Part shown: piece by piece, positions 15,449 through 21,635 of the stretch
How the letters are laid out: every line of letters starts with the position of its first letter
How positions within the stretch are numbered: position 1 is the first letter of the stretch
Origin: Flavobacteriales bacterium
GTDB lineage: Bacteria; Bacteroidota; Bacteroidia; Flavobacteriales; Flavobacteriaceae
Assembly: GCA_015494775.1 (NCBI GenBank)
Contig: WGAP01000169.1
Location: forward strand, 1-21,635
Direction: 5' to 3'
DNA length: 21,635 bases
Translations under genes and position numbers: made by a program
The notes under the pieces: model-generated
What the model was told of the DNA's origin: nothing
The model's input: only the letters and a program-made list of their open reading frames with translations
Databases searched by the model: none

Positions 15449-15456
15449 CAAAGATA
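15449..15456 (-). promoter_or_regulatory. -7 box at the SDR start codon
   Basis: On the minus strand this reads TATCTTTG, an exact TAnnTTTG. The predicted start point falls about 2-4 nt before the ATG at 15441, which would give a nearly leaderless mRNA. No convincing -33 box is seen. Confidence 0.45.
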
Positions 15457-15475
15457 CGAAACGAAAGCTTAATCC

Positions 15476-17137
15476 CTATTTTAATCCGAGCACTTCAAGG
15501 CCTTGCTCAAAACGAATGTCCACGGGAATACCCGCCTTGCCCACGCGTTCCAAATCGGCTTGGAGTTGCGGACCTACCACACCGTATTTTTTGACAAAAG
15601 CCACTACGGCATCGTAATCGCCATCGCCTTGAAGCATCAGGATTTTGCGCGATAGCTCGGTCATCGCTTGCGGAAATTTTTCGTAATCCACCGAATAGGT
15701 TCCGTCGGCATTGCGGACAATGGCACCCTTTTCGCGGAAAAAGTTGAAGCGTATCAGGTTGGCCATGCCGTGGGCCTCGTGGGCGCCGAAACGGATGCTA
15801 CGGAAAATGCTGGCCGTAAAGGTGGTCATATATTGCCGCATATCACCGCCCACCAGGCCTTTTTTGTGTAACTGACTCACCATATACAAGCCCAAAATAT
15901 CGGCCTTGCCTTCTTCGATGGCCGAGTAGGTTTCCTTCAAGGCCGTGCGCACGGCCCCCTTGCCGGTAATTGTATTTTTGATACCCAATCCGTGGGCCAC
16001 TTCGTGGAACATGGTATTGGCAAAAAAGGCATCGAAATTCACAAATTTCCGTTGGTCGGGACTAATGAGCACCCGGGCGATGGGCACAAGGATTTTATCG
16101 AATTTGGCCCGCATTACGTTTTTCAGTTGCAAGCGGCGCGAACCCTTTTTGAGCTGAACTTCTTCGTCATTGGGCAAATTGATGGCAATGGTTTTTCCGC
16201 CCGTATTGGCTTCGCCGGCATAATAAATGGCATCGTAGGCGTTCAGGTCGGAGCGGGTGCCGGGTTTTTCCTGCTTATATTTATCAGGAACGGGCAGTCC
16301 TCTTTGCAGTTCGGGCAACAGGGCGATGTATTTTTTCAGTCGTTCCGACCAAGCCATATCTTTGACCAGCACGTAGGCCTCGTGCGCGGCTTTGTAGCCG
16401 AAAAGTTGATCTTCGTAGGTTTCGGTAGGCCCGATGACCAAATCCAAATGATTGTTTTTCATATCCATCCACAGCATATCGCTGGGCTGGTAATGGTCGG
16501 TAAGTAATGCGTCGGCTCGGGCACGCAAATAGGCGGCAAATTCATTGTCGTCGGTCAAATCGGCGGCTTTGCGCAGGAGCGTAGCCATTTTTTCGTGTTG
16601 TTTTTTAAAGAAAATATGGTAGGGAATGGCCGTCAATCGTCCTTGGGCATCGCGGCGTATCATGGTGTAAAGGCCGTCTTTGCCGGGCAGGTCGGCTTTT
16701 TCGAATTCGGCCTTGGTCATATTGTGCGGATAAAAATTGGCACCCGCAGGTTTGGGGCCGATGCCGGGCACAAAAGCTTTATCTCCGTCCAAACGATCCC
16801 AAGGGCCGTAATTGAGCTCCACATATTCCCAAAGCACGGGCGATTTGACCTTGTTTCGCAGTTCCGATTTATCGCCGTAGGATTGTAACCAAAAAACCTC
16901 GTCGTTGAGTTTGGCCGCTTCGATAAGCAAGGGAATAACCTTTTTCTCGTTATCGGAAAGTTTAGCCAAATCCGTAGTCAGTTTGAAGGGCGCATATTGC
17001 GCGATTTTCTGGCGTATAATACTATCGTTTATATTCTCCGCAGGGCTATTCATAGAACCGGTTTTTAATTTTTTAGATGGAATACACGCAACTAATAAGA
17101 CAAAACTGACAAAAATCATTTGTAAATATTTCATCAT
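15476..17137 (-). CDS. M49-like (dipeptidyl-peptidase III family) zinc peptidase lipoprotein
   Basis: The 553-residue protein starts with a lipoprotein signal, LVAC with Cys18 as the likely lipidated residue, so it should be membrane-anchored outside the cytoplasm. The zinc-binding motif is HEVAH (378-382), followed by EEGKAD (408-413), which fits the M49 second motif supplying the third ligand. Classical dipeptidyl-peptidase III has HExxGH, one residue longer; a subgroup of M49-like proteins has HExxH instead. Length fits the family. It probably removes dipeptides or acts as an atypical zinc hydrolase; the substrate is unknown. It heads a leftward group with two SDR genes. The 287 bp upstream (17138-17424) are AT-rich; I see nothing there besides the -7 box of the next + gene. 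Confidence 0.78.
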   Translation of the reverse strand: MMKYLQMIFVSFVLLVACIPSKKLKTGSMNSPAENINDSIIRQKIAQYAPFKLTTDLAKLSDNEKKVIPLLIEAAKLNDEVFWLQSYGDKSELRNKVKSPVLWEYVELNYGPWDRLDGDKAFVPGIGPKPAGANFYPHNMTKAEFEKADLPGKDGLYTMIRRDAQGRLTAIPYHIFFKKQHEKMATLLRKAADLTDDNEFAAYLRARADALLTDHYQPSDMLWMDMKNNHLDLVIGPTETYEDQLFGYKAAHEAYVLVKDMAWSERLKKYIALLPELQRGLPVPDKYKQEKPGTRSDLNAYDAIYYAGEANTGGKTIAINLPNDEEVQLKKGSRRLQLKNVMRAKFDKILVPIARVLISPDQRKFVNFDAFFANTMFHEVAHGLGIKNTITGKGAVRTALKETYSAIEEGKADILGLYMVSQLHKKGLVGGDMRQYMTTFTASIFRSIRFGAHEAHGMANLIRFNFFREKGAIVRNADGTYSVDYEKFPQAMTELSRKILMLQGDGDYDAVVAFVKKYGVVGPQLQADLERVGKAGIPVDIRFEQGLEVLGLK

Positions 17138-17387
17138 ACTACTACATTTTGCCGCAATTTAAAAAATATCCGGCGACTTGAACATGAACTTGGATGATAG
17201 GAAAACGGGGTACACTATTTTTTTAAAAAAAATTATAACTATACCCTCGATTTTTTATTAGGTAATAATTAATATTTAGCTTTTCATTAATGATGCTAAT
17301 AATTTGGAACACATAAAATTATAACCCGAAAATGAATAAAAATCGTCAAAATATGGACGAATTCTTTTTTTGTTTTAAAAAAAATGG

Positions 17388-17395
17388 TATATTTG
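17388..17395 (+). promoter_or_regulatory. -7 promoter box of the small membrane protein gene
   Basis: TATATTTG is an exact TAnnTTTG, 29 bp before the GTG start at 17425. A TTTG at 17369-17372 is spaced closer than usual for a -33 box. Confidence 0.5.
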
Positions 17396-17424
17396 AGCAA
17401 TTAATTATCAGATAATCACGGCGC

Positions 17425-17676
17425 GTGAACAAGGGTAAAAACAAAAATAAATGTTACCGTTTCAAGGAGAATTTTATCATTGCCTTGACGGCTTTTATTA
17501 TGTTTGACGCGCTTTTTTCCCTGCTTTTTTATTTCTACAAAAAGGAAAACCTAATCGAAACCGACGACACCTACGATTATATCCTTTACGGCACCTTTGC
17601 GGCCTTATTTATTTTTATCGTTCCCATTTCGCGTGCCGTTTTGCGCTACTTTTTGCACAGGGAATTCGACGACTGA
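17425..17676 (+). CDS. Small two-helix membrane protein, unknown function
   Basis: I do not recognise this 83-residue protein. It has a Lys-rich N-terminus, a hydrophobic segment at about 17-38, a short acidic loop (ENLIETDDTYDY), a second hydrophobic segment at about 53-72 and a charged tail. By the positive-inside rule both ends would be cytoplasmic. The start is a GTG; the next in-frame Met lies inside the first helix. A -7 box upstream and kdsD 40 bp downstream on the same strand support a real gene. Confidence 0.6.
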   Translation: MNKGKNKNKCYRFKENFIIALTAFIMFDALFSLLFYFYKKENLIETDDTYDYILYGTFAALFIFIVPISRAVLRYFLHREFDD

Positions 17677-17693
17677 TTTTCGGTGCTTTTGCT

Positions 17694-17701
17694 TACCTTT
17701 G
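17694..17701 (+). promoter_or_regulatory. -7 promoter box of the kdsD operon
   Basis: TACCTTTG is an exact TAnnTTTG, 15 bp before the ATG at 17717. It favours that ATG over the upstream in-frame TTG at 17711. Confidence 0.6.
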
Positions 17702-17716
17702 TCCTAATCCTTGGTT

Positions 17717-18691
17717 ATGGATTCGAAATCGAATAAAACCGTTGAAAGCGGTCGCAAGACCTTGCAGGCCGAAGCACAAGCCCTGATGCAATTGGCCGAA
17801 CAATTGGACGCTTCGTTCGACCGTGCGGTGGATGCCATACTGCACACCGGCGGGCGCGTGGTGGTCAGCGGCATCGGAAAAAGCGCTTTGGTAGCCCGCA
17901 AAATGGTGGCTACCTTCAACTCCACCGGCACGCCGGCCGTTTTTTTGCACGCCGCCGATGCCACACACGGCGATTTGGGCATTATTCAGGAAAACGATTT
18001 GGTGCTCATCCTTTCCAAAAGCGGCAATACGCCCGAAATAAAATTATTGGCTTCCCTGGTCAAAAATGCCGGTTTCCGGCTCATGGCCATGACCGCCGAT
18101 GACCACTCCCACCTGGCCCGGCTGGCCGACATTGTGCTACTTACCCCCGTGGCGCGCGAAGCCGATCCTTTGAATTTGGCCCCTACCACAAGTTCGACCC
18201 TGCAAATGGCCCTGGGCGACGCTTTGGCCGTGGCCGTTCTGGAACAACGCGGTTTTACGCGGGATGATTTTGCCCGTTTTCATCCCGGGGGGAGTTTGGG
18301 CAAACAATTGCTTTTGCGTGTGGAACAACTGATAGACGACCGCGAAGCCCCGCGTGTAGCCCCCGACACGCCCCTGCGCGACGTGATTGTGGAAATTACG
18401 GCCAAACGCGTAGGCGGAACCGCCGTGCTGGAAGGCGATCAAGTAACGGGTATCATTACCGACGGCGATGTGCGGCGTATGCTTCAAAAACATACCGACA
18501 TTTCGGGCATACGCGCCCGCGATATTATGTCGTCCGAACCCAAAACCACCACCGCCGATACCCTGGCCGCCGATGCCCTTAAAAAAATGAAGCAACACAA
18601 CATCAACCAACTCATTGTTTTGGAAGCCGGAACCGGACGTTACCTGGGTATTGTTCATCTCCACGATATTCTCAAAGAAGGCATCCTATGA
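17717..18691 (+). CDS. kdsD: D-arabinose 5-phosphate isomerase (KpsF/GutQ/KdsD family)
   Basis: The 324-residue cytosolic enzyme converts ribulose 5-phosphate to arabinose 5-phosphate, the first step toward Kdo in LPS inner core. It has an N-terminal SIS domain (about 35-175) with SGIGKS (Lys55) and SKSGNTPEI, and the conserved FHPGGSLGK with His189. Lys55 and His189 match catalytic positions of E. coli KdsD. Two CBS domains fill the rest (about 200-320), as in full-length family members. Its stop overlaps the tatC start (ATGA). Placement with lptB favours the LPS paralogue over GutQ. Confidence 0.95.
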   Translation: MDSKSNKTVESGRKTLQAEAQALMQLAEQLDASFDRAVDAILHTGGRVVVSGIGKSALVARKMVATFNSTGTPAVFLHAADATHGDLGIIQENDLVLILSKSGNTPEIKLLASLVKNAGFRLMAMTADDHSHLARLADIVLLTPVAREADPLNLAPTTSSTLQMALGDALAVAVLEQRGFTRDDFARFHPGGSLGKQLLLRVEQLIDDREAPRVAPDTPLRDVIVEITAKRVGGTAVLEGDQVTGIITDGDVRRMLQKHTDISGIRARDIMSSEPKTTTADTLAADALKKMKQHNINQLIVLEAGTGRYLGIVHLHDILKEGIL

Positions 18692-19506
18692 CCGGCGAGA
18701 AGAGTTTCAAGGACATGAGCTTGATTGAGCACCTGCGCGACTTGCGCAAGATGATCATCCACTCGTTGGTAGCCGTTTTTGTGGCCGCAGCCGTTGCTTT
18801 CACGGCCAAAAGTATCATTTTCGACAAAATCCTGTTTGCTCCCCTGCATTTGGATTTTGTTACCTACCGTATGTTTTGCCGGATTTCGGATGCGCTTTGT
18901 GTCCATAACATTCCCATCACGCTTATTGCCCGCAAACTGCAAGGCCAATTCAGCGTGCACATTTGGACTTCGGTGTATGCAGGAATTATTTTGGCTTTTC
19001 CTTACATATTATACGAACTCTGGAAATTCGTTGCTCCCGGACTTTATCCTTCGGAACAGCGCTACGGAAAACGCTTTGTTTTTGTAACTTCCGTTTTGTT
19101 TTTTATCGGCATCCTGTTCGGTTATTACATCATTACGCCTTTGGTGATTAATTTCCTGGGAAATTACACCATCAGCGACCGCGTGGAAAATATGGTGGAT
19201 ATAACCTCCTATATTTCCTCGGTGCGCACCACCATTTTGGCCAATGGATTGGTGTTCGAACTGCCGGTGATTATTTACTTTTTTGTCAAATTGGGCTTGG
19301 TGGACAGCCGTTTCCTCAAACAAAGCCGCAAATATGCCTACGTGCTCATCCTTATTTTGGCCGCCATTATCACTCCGCCCGATATATTCAGTCAGGTGGT
19401 GGTGGCCATTCCGCTTGTGGCACTTTACGAATTGAGTATTTTTGTAGCCCGATGGCTCGAACGCGGCCGTCCCGGCTCGGAAGCCCTTCAAAAAACCGAC
19501 CTATGA
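18688..19506 (+). CDS. tatC: Sec-independent protein translocase TatC
   Basis: The 272-residue inner-membrane protein receives twin-arginine signal peptides and exports folded proteins. Conserved signs are IEHLRDLR near the N-terminus (Glu14), the ELWKF-APGLYPSE segment with Glu110, FELPVIIYF, and TPPDIFSQ near the last helices. Six hydrophobic helices can be followed. The first external loop is somewhat long compared with E. coli, which has 258 residues in all. No tatA is seen in the window. It overlaps kdsD upstream and lptB downstream by 4 bp each. Confidence 0.96.
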   Translation: MTGEKSFKDMSLIEHLRDLRKMIIHSLVAVFVAAAVAFTAKSIIFDKILFAPLHLDFVTYRMFCRISDALCVHNIPITLIARKLQGQFSVHIWTSVYAGIILAFPYILYELWKFVAPGLYPSEQRYGKRFVFVTSVLFFIGILFGYYIITPLVINFLGNYTISDRVENMVDITSYISSVRTTILANGLVFELPVIIYFFVKLGLVDSRFLKQSRKYAYVLILILAAIITPPDIFSQVVVAIPLVALYELSIFVARWLERGRPGSEALQKTDL

Positions 19507-20237
19507 TACTGCGCGCAGAAGATTTACATAAAAAATACGGCACCAAGGAAGTGGTGGCCGGCGTCAGCTTGCAAGTGGAGCAAGGCGAAATCGTAGGACT
19601 ACTCGGCCCCAACGGTGCCGGAAAAACCACCACCTTTTATATGATTGTAGGGCTGATCAAACCCACCAAAGGCCATATTTTTCTGGACGAAACCGACATT
19701 ACCGGTCTGCCTATGCACAAGCGGGCGCAAATGGGCATCGGTTATTTGGCGCAGGAAAATTCGGTTTTTCGCAACCTGAGCGTGGAAGACAACATTATGG
19801 CCATCCTCGAAATTACCGAACCCGACAAACAAAAGCGCAAACGCCGGCTCGAAGAATTACTGGTGGAATTCGGATTGGCCGAGAAACGCAAACGGCTCGG
19901 TAAATTGCTTTCGGGCGGCGAACGGCGGCGAACCGAAATTGCCCGCGCCCTGGCTTCCAACCCCAAATTTATCCTGCTCGACGAGCCCTTTGCCGGCGTG
20001 GATCCCATTGCCGTGGAAGACATCCAACGCATTGTGGCACATTTGAAGGACAAAAACATCGGCATCCTGATTACCGACCACAACGTGCAGGAAACCCTGG
20101 CCATCACCGATCGCACCTACCTGATGTATGAAGGCCGCATCCTCCAACACGGCACACCCGAAGCCCTGGCCGCCGACGAATTGGTGCGTAAGGTTTACCT
20201 GGGACGCAACTTCGAACTCCGCCGCAAACAAATTTGA
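19503..20237 (+). CDS. lptB: LPS export ABC transporter ATPase LptB
   Basis: The 244-residue protein is the cytoplasmic ATPase that powers LPS extraction by LptFG. It has Walker A GPNGAGKTT (35-43), a Q-loop in YLAQEN, signature LSGGERRR, Walker B FILLDEPFAGVDP and an H-loop in ITDHNV. The pattern SGGERRRTEIARAL and the length fit LptB rather than a general importer ATPase. The frame is open upstream inside tatC, but the ATG at 19503 forms an ATGA overlap with the tatC stop and aligns with family starts. Grouping with kdsD supports an LPS role. lptF, lptG and lptC are not in the window. Confidence 0.92.
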   Translation: MILRAEDLHKKYGTKEVVAGVSLQVEQGEIVGLLGPNGAGKTTTFYMIVGLIKPTKGHIFLDETDITGLPMHKRAQMGIGYLAQENSVFRNLSVEDNIMAILEITEPDKQKRKRRLEELLVEFGLAEKRKRLGKLLSGGERRRTEIARALASNPKFILLDEPFAGVDPIAVEDIQRIVAHLKDKNIGILITDHNVQETLAITDRTYLMYEGRILQHGTPEALAADELVRKVYLGRNFELRRKQI

Positions 20238-20245
20238 CAGCTTCA

Positions 20246-21142
20246 ATGAGCGAAAATACCTCCAAATTCAAGGCCGGATTTGTCAACATCATCGGGAATC
20301 CCAACACGGGCAAATCCACCTTCCTCAACCGTATGCTCGACTACGATTTGGCCATCACCACGCCCAAGGCCCAAACCACCCGCCACCGCATCCTGGGCAT
20401 TGTGAACGGCCCCGACTACCAAATCGTATTTTCCGACACGCCCGGCATCATCCGGCCGGCCTACAAAATGCAGGAACTGATGATGGAAAAGGTGCGCGAA
20501 GCCCTCGAAGATGCCGACATCCTGCTGTTGATGACCACACCGGACGACGACGAACTTCGCGACGAAAGTTTGCTCGAAGCATTGCAAAAAACCGAAAAAC
20601 CGCTTTTGGTACTCATCAACAAAATCGACCTTACAAAACAGGAAATACTGGAACAACGCATCGACCGGTGGAAACAACAACTTCCCAAGGCCGAAATTTA
20701 TCCCGTCTCGGCCTTGCACGGCTTCGGGCTCGACGAAGTCAAAAAGCGCATTATCGAACTTTTGCCCGAAAGTCCGCCCTACTTCGAAGCCGACCAAATC
20801 ACCGACCGCAGCGAACGTTTTCTGGTCAGTGAAAAAATCCGCGAAAAAATCCTGCAATTCTACAAGCAGGAAATCCCTTATGCCGTGGAAGTGCGGGTTG
20901 AAGCATTCAAGGAAACCGACGACCTTATCCGCATTCGGGCGGAGATTTTTGTGGAACGCAACTCGCAAAAAGGCATCCTGATAGGCCGTGGCGGTCAGGC
21001 GCTCAAACGGGTGGGACAAGCCGCGCGGAAGGATTTGGAAAAATTGTTCGGCAAAAAGGTTTTCCTGGAACTGTTTGTCAAGGTGCGCAAGAACTGGCGC
21101 AAGGACGAAGGATGGTTGCGGCGTTTCGGTTACAAGCAATAG
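20246..21142 (+). CDS. era: GTPase Era, 16S rRNA-binding ribosome assembly factor
   Basis: The 298-residue protein has G1 GNPNTGKS (17-24), G3 DTPG (64-67), G4 NKID (125-128) and G5 SAL. A C-terminal KH domain carries GRGG (247-250) within GILIGRGGQALKRVG. Era binds the 3' end of 16S rRNA and assists 30S maturation in a GTP-dependent way. The ATG at 20246 is 8 bp after the lptB stop, so it closes the operon. An in-frame TTG at 20234 would overlap lptB and is less likely. Confidence 0.96.
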   Translation: MSENTSKFKAGFVNIIGNPNTGKSTFLNRMLDYDLAITTPKAQTTRHRILGIVNGPDYQIVFSDTPGIIRPAYKMQELMMEKVREALEDADILLLMTTPDDDELRDESLLEALQKTEKPLLVLINKIDLTKQEILEQRIDRWKQQLPKAEIYPVSALHGFGLDEVKKRIIELLPESPPYFEADQITDRSERFLVSEKIREKILQFYKQEIPYAVEVRVEAFKETDDLIRIRAEIFVERNSQKGILIGRGGQALKRVGQAARKDLEKLFGKKVFLELFVKVRKNWRKDEGWLRRFGYKQ

Positions 21143-21143
21143 T

Positions 21144-21151
21144 TATCTTTG
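21144..21151 (+). promoter_or_regulatory. -7 box directly after era, upstream of junction element B
   Basis: TATCTTTG is an exact TAnnTTTG two bases after the era stop. No protein gene follows within the window. Transcription would start near 21157, about 10 nt before junction element B. Confidence 0.45.
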
Positions 21152-21167
21152 TGTTAGTAATGCTCCG

Positions 21168-21343
21168 CAAGCCGTCGGGGCGCCGGCGGCGGAATGAAAT
21201 TCCGCTGCCGGCGGCGCAAAATTTTAGTGGCCAATGTTTTTATGCGGGATTTATCGGTTATTCGAGGCCTTGACAAGGAAATTCCGCCGTTTTTTTGCGC
21301 CGCCGGCCCCGCGCCTTGCGCGGCGCCGGCGCCCCTTGTCTTG
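21168..21343. repeat. Junction element B: four-arm palindromic repeat
   Basis: This is a homologous copy of element A. Outer stem: 21177-21188 with 21324-21335 (12 bp). Left lateral hairpin: 21189-21205, identical to that of A. Inner stem: GCCGGCGGCGCAAAA (21207-21221) with 21293-21307 (15 bp). Right lateral hairpin: 21308-21323, CCGCGC/GCGCGG. The stems are almost identical to A. The apical loop has diverged but keeps a recognisable core (CGGGATTTATCGGTTATT here, CGGAATTTACCGACTATT in A). Confidence 0.8.
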
Positions 21344-21506
21344 CTCCGCGGGCTACGCGAGCCCTTCGGTCTCGCTTCGCGGCTTCGGGAGCCGGCCGCC
21401 CTTCGCCTACGCTCGGGCGGCGTCTCCCTACGCTTGCTGCGGAGCCCTGACGGTCTCCTTGCAGGCCTCGGAACCCTTCGGTTTCCTCGGCGGTCGGCGA
21501 ACCCGC
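21344..21506 (+). repeat. GC-rich hairpin cluster 4
   Basis: GCGAG/CTCGC surrounds CCCTTCGGT (21357-21375). GGGAG/CTCCC surrounds the nested GCCGCCC/GGGCGGC hairpin (21387-21428). GGAG/CTCC surrounds CCCTGACGGT (21441-21458). GGAA/TTCC surrounds CCCTTCGGT (21470-21486). It starts directly at the end of junction element B. A degenerate AT-rich tail (TTGTTGATAATCAAA) follows near 21534. Confidence 0.75.
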
Positions 21507-21540
21507 AGGGCGGTTTCGCCTTTTTTTGTTTTTTTGTTGA
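21507..21540 (+). terminator. Candidate intrinsic terminator after hairpin cluster 4
   Basis: AGGGCG (21507-21512), loop GTTT, CGCCTT (21517-21522) form a 6-bp stem with one G-T pair. T-rich sequence (TTTTTTTGTTTTTTTG, from 21521) follows. It could end era transcripts or a separate RNA from the repeat gap. Confidence 0.55.
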
Positions 21541-21562
21541 TAATCAAATGTTTAATGGTTTT

Positions 21563-21591
21563 GTAGAGACGCCCAAATTGGGCGTCTCTAC
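21563..21591. repeat. 29-bp near-perfect palindrome with GTAGAGACGC ends
   Basis: GTAGAGACGCCCAA (21563-21576), one central A, and the exact reverse complement TTGGGCGTCTCTAC (21578-21591). Short palindromes starting GTAGAGACG are, from memory, abundant dispersed repeats in some cyanobacterial and Bacteroidota genomes. Confidence 0.8.
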
Positions 21592-21625
21592 GGATAAAAT
21601 TAAACCCCCTTCAACGTTTATTGTT

Positions 21626-21635
21626 GTAGAGACGC
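21626..21635. repeat. Second GTAGAGACGC copy, cut by the window edge
   Basis: GTAGAGACGC at the last ten bases repeats the start of the palindrome at 21563. The rest lies outside the window. Confidence 0.55.

Larger units (their letters stand above)
21157..21540 (+). ncRNA. Candidate structured transcript: junction element, hairpin cluster, terminator
   Basis: Order: exact -7 box at 21144, junction element B (21168-21343), four covarying hairpins (21357-21486), then a hairpin with T-run (21507-21540). Together this has the form of a transcription unit of about 380 nt without a coding frame. The alternative is a mobile palindromic repeat that landed between era and its terminator. This is an inference and expression data would decide. 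Confidence 0.3.

Noticed and set aside
19452..19502. Longer N-terminus for LptB starting inside tatC
   Set aside because: The ATG at 19503 gives the family's usual N-terminus and an ATGA overlap; the extra residues are tatC codons in another frame.
1..21635. Undescribed defence or secretion gene cluster
   Set aside because: All protein genes fit housekeeping or common families. The unusual signal is in the intergenic DNA.

Overview
The window looks like a piece of a Bacteroidota chromosome. The evidence is a Por/type IX secretion (T9SS) type A sorting domain on a secreted protein, seven exact TAnnTTTG (-7) promoter boxes with no E. coli-like -10 boxes, a glycoside hydrolase family 3 / serine hydrolase fusion typical of that phylum, and a kdsD-tatC-lptB-era block. 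I cannot place it below phylum. No protein-coding defence system, prophage, insertion sequence, CRISPR array, tRNA or rRNA is visible.

Layout of genes. 140-3130 (-): exported NagZ-type GH3 fused to a beta-lactamase-like serine hydrolase. 3939-5990 (+): ADP-forming acyl-CoA ligase. 6116-8305 (+): T9SS cargo with two Fn3-like/PPC-like units. 8467-8913 (+): stand-alone zinc-binding CZB-domain protein. 9795-13218 (+): ABC-F ATPase, hotdog thioesterase and exported thioredoxin-like protein, joined by ATGA start/stop overlaps. 13641-17137 (-): M49-like lipoprotein peptidase, then two short-chain dehydrogenases. 17425-17676 (+): small two-helix membrane protein. 17717-21142 (+): kdsD, tatC, lptB and era in a tight operon covering LPS precursor synthesis, Tat export, LPS transport and ribosome assembly.

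The remarkable part is between the genes. Four long gaps (3131-3938, 8914-9794, 13219-13640, 21143-21635) are filled with GC-rich, self-complementary DNA plus short AT-rich tails. Three points stand out. (i) Elements at 3264-3441, 9502-9662 and 21168-21343 can fold into the same four-arm junction: outer stem, 17-nt left hairpin with GAA loop, inner stem, 16-nt right hairpin. The one at 9502 shares the fold but not the sequence of the other two. (ii) Ten copies of a CCCTTCGGT-like core each sit between a different pair of perfectly complementary arms. A second, longer hairpin module shows the same arm swapping. (iii) A 44-nt AT-rich tail recurs downstream of these clusters, always in one orientation. 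The last gap reads like a transcription unit: a -7 box just after era, a junction element, a hairpin cluster, then a hairpin with a T-run. I infer either a family of structured RNAs or a palindromic mobile repeat family. The sequence alone does not decide between them.

Translations of the GC-rich gaps give long open frames, but these are by-products of the repeats and are not annotated as genes.
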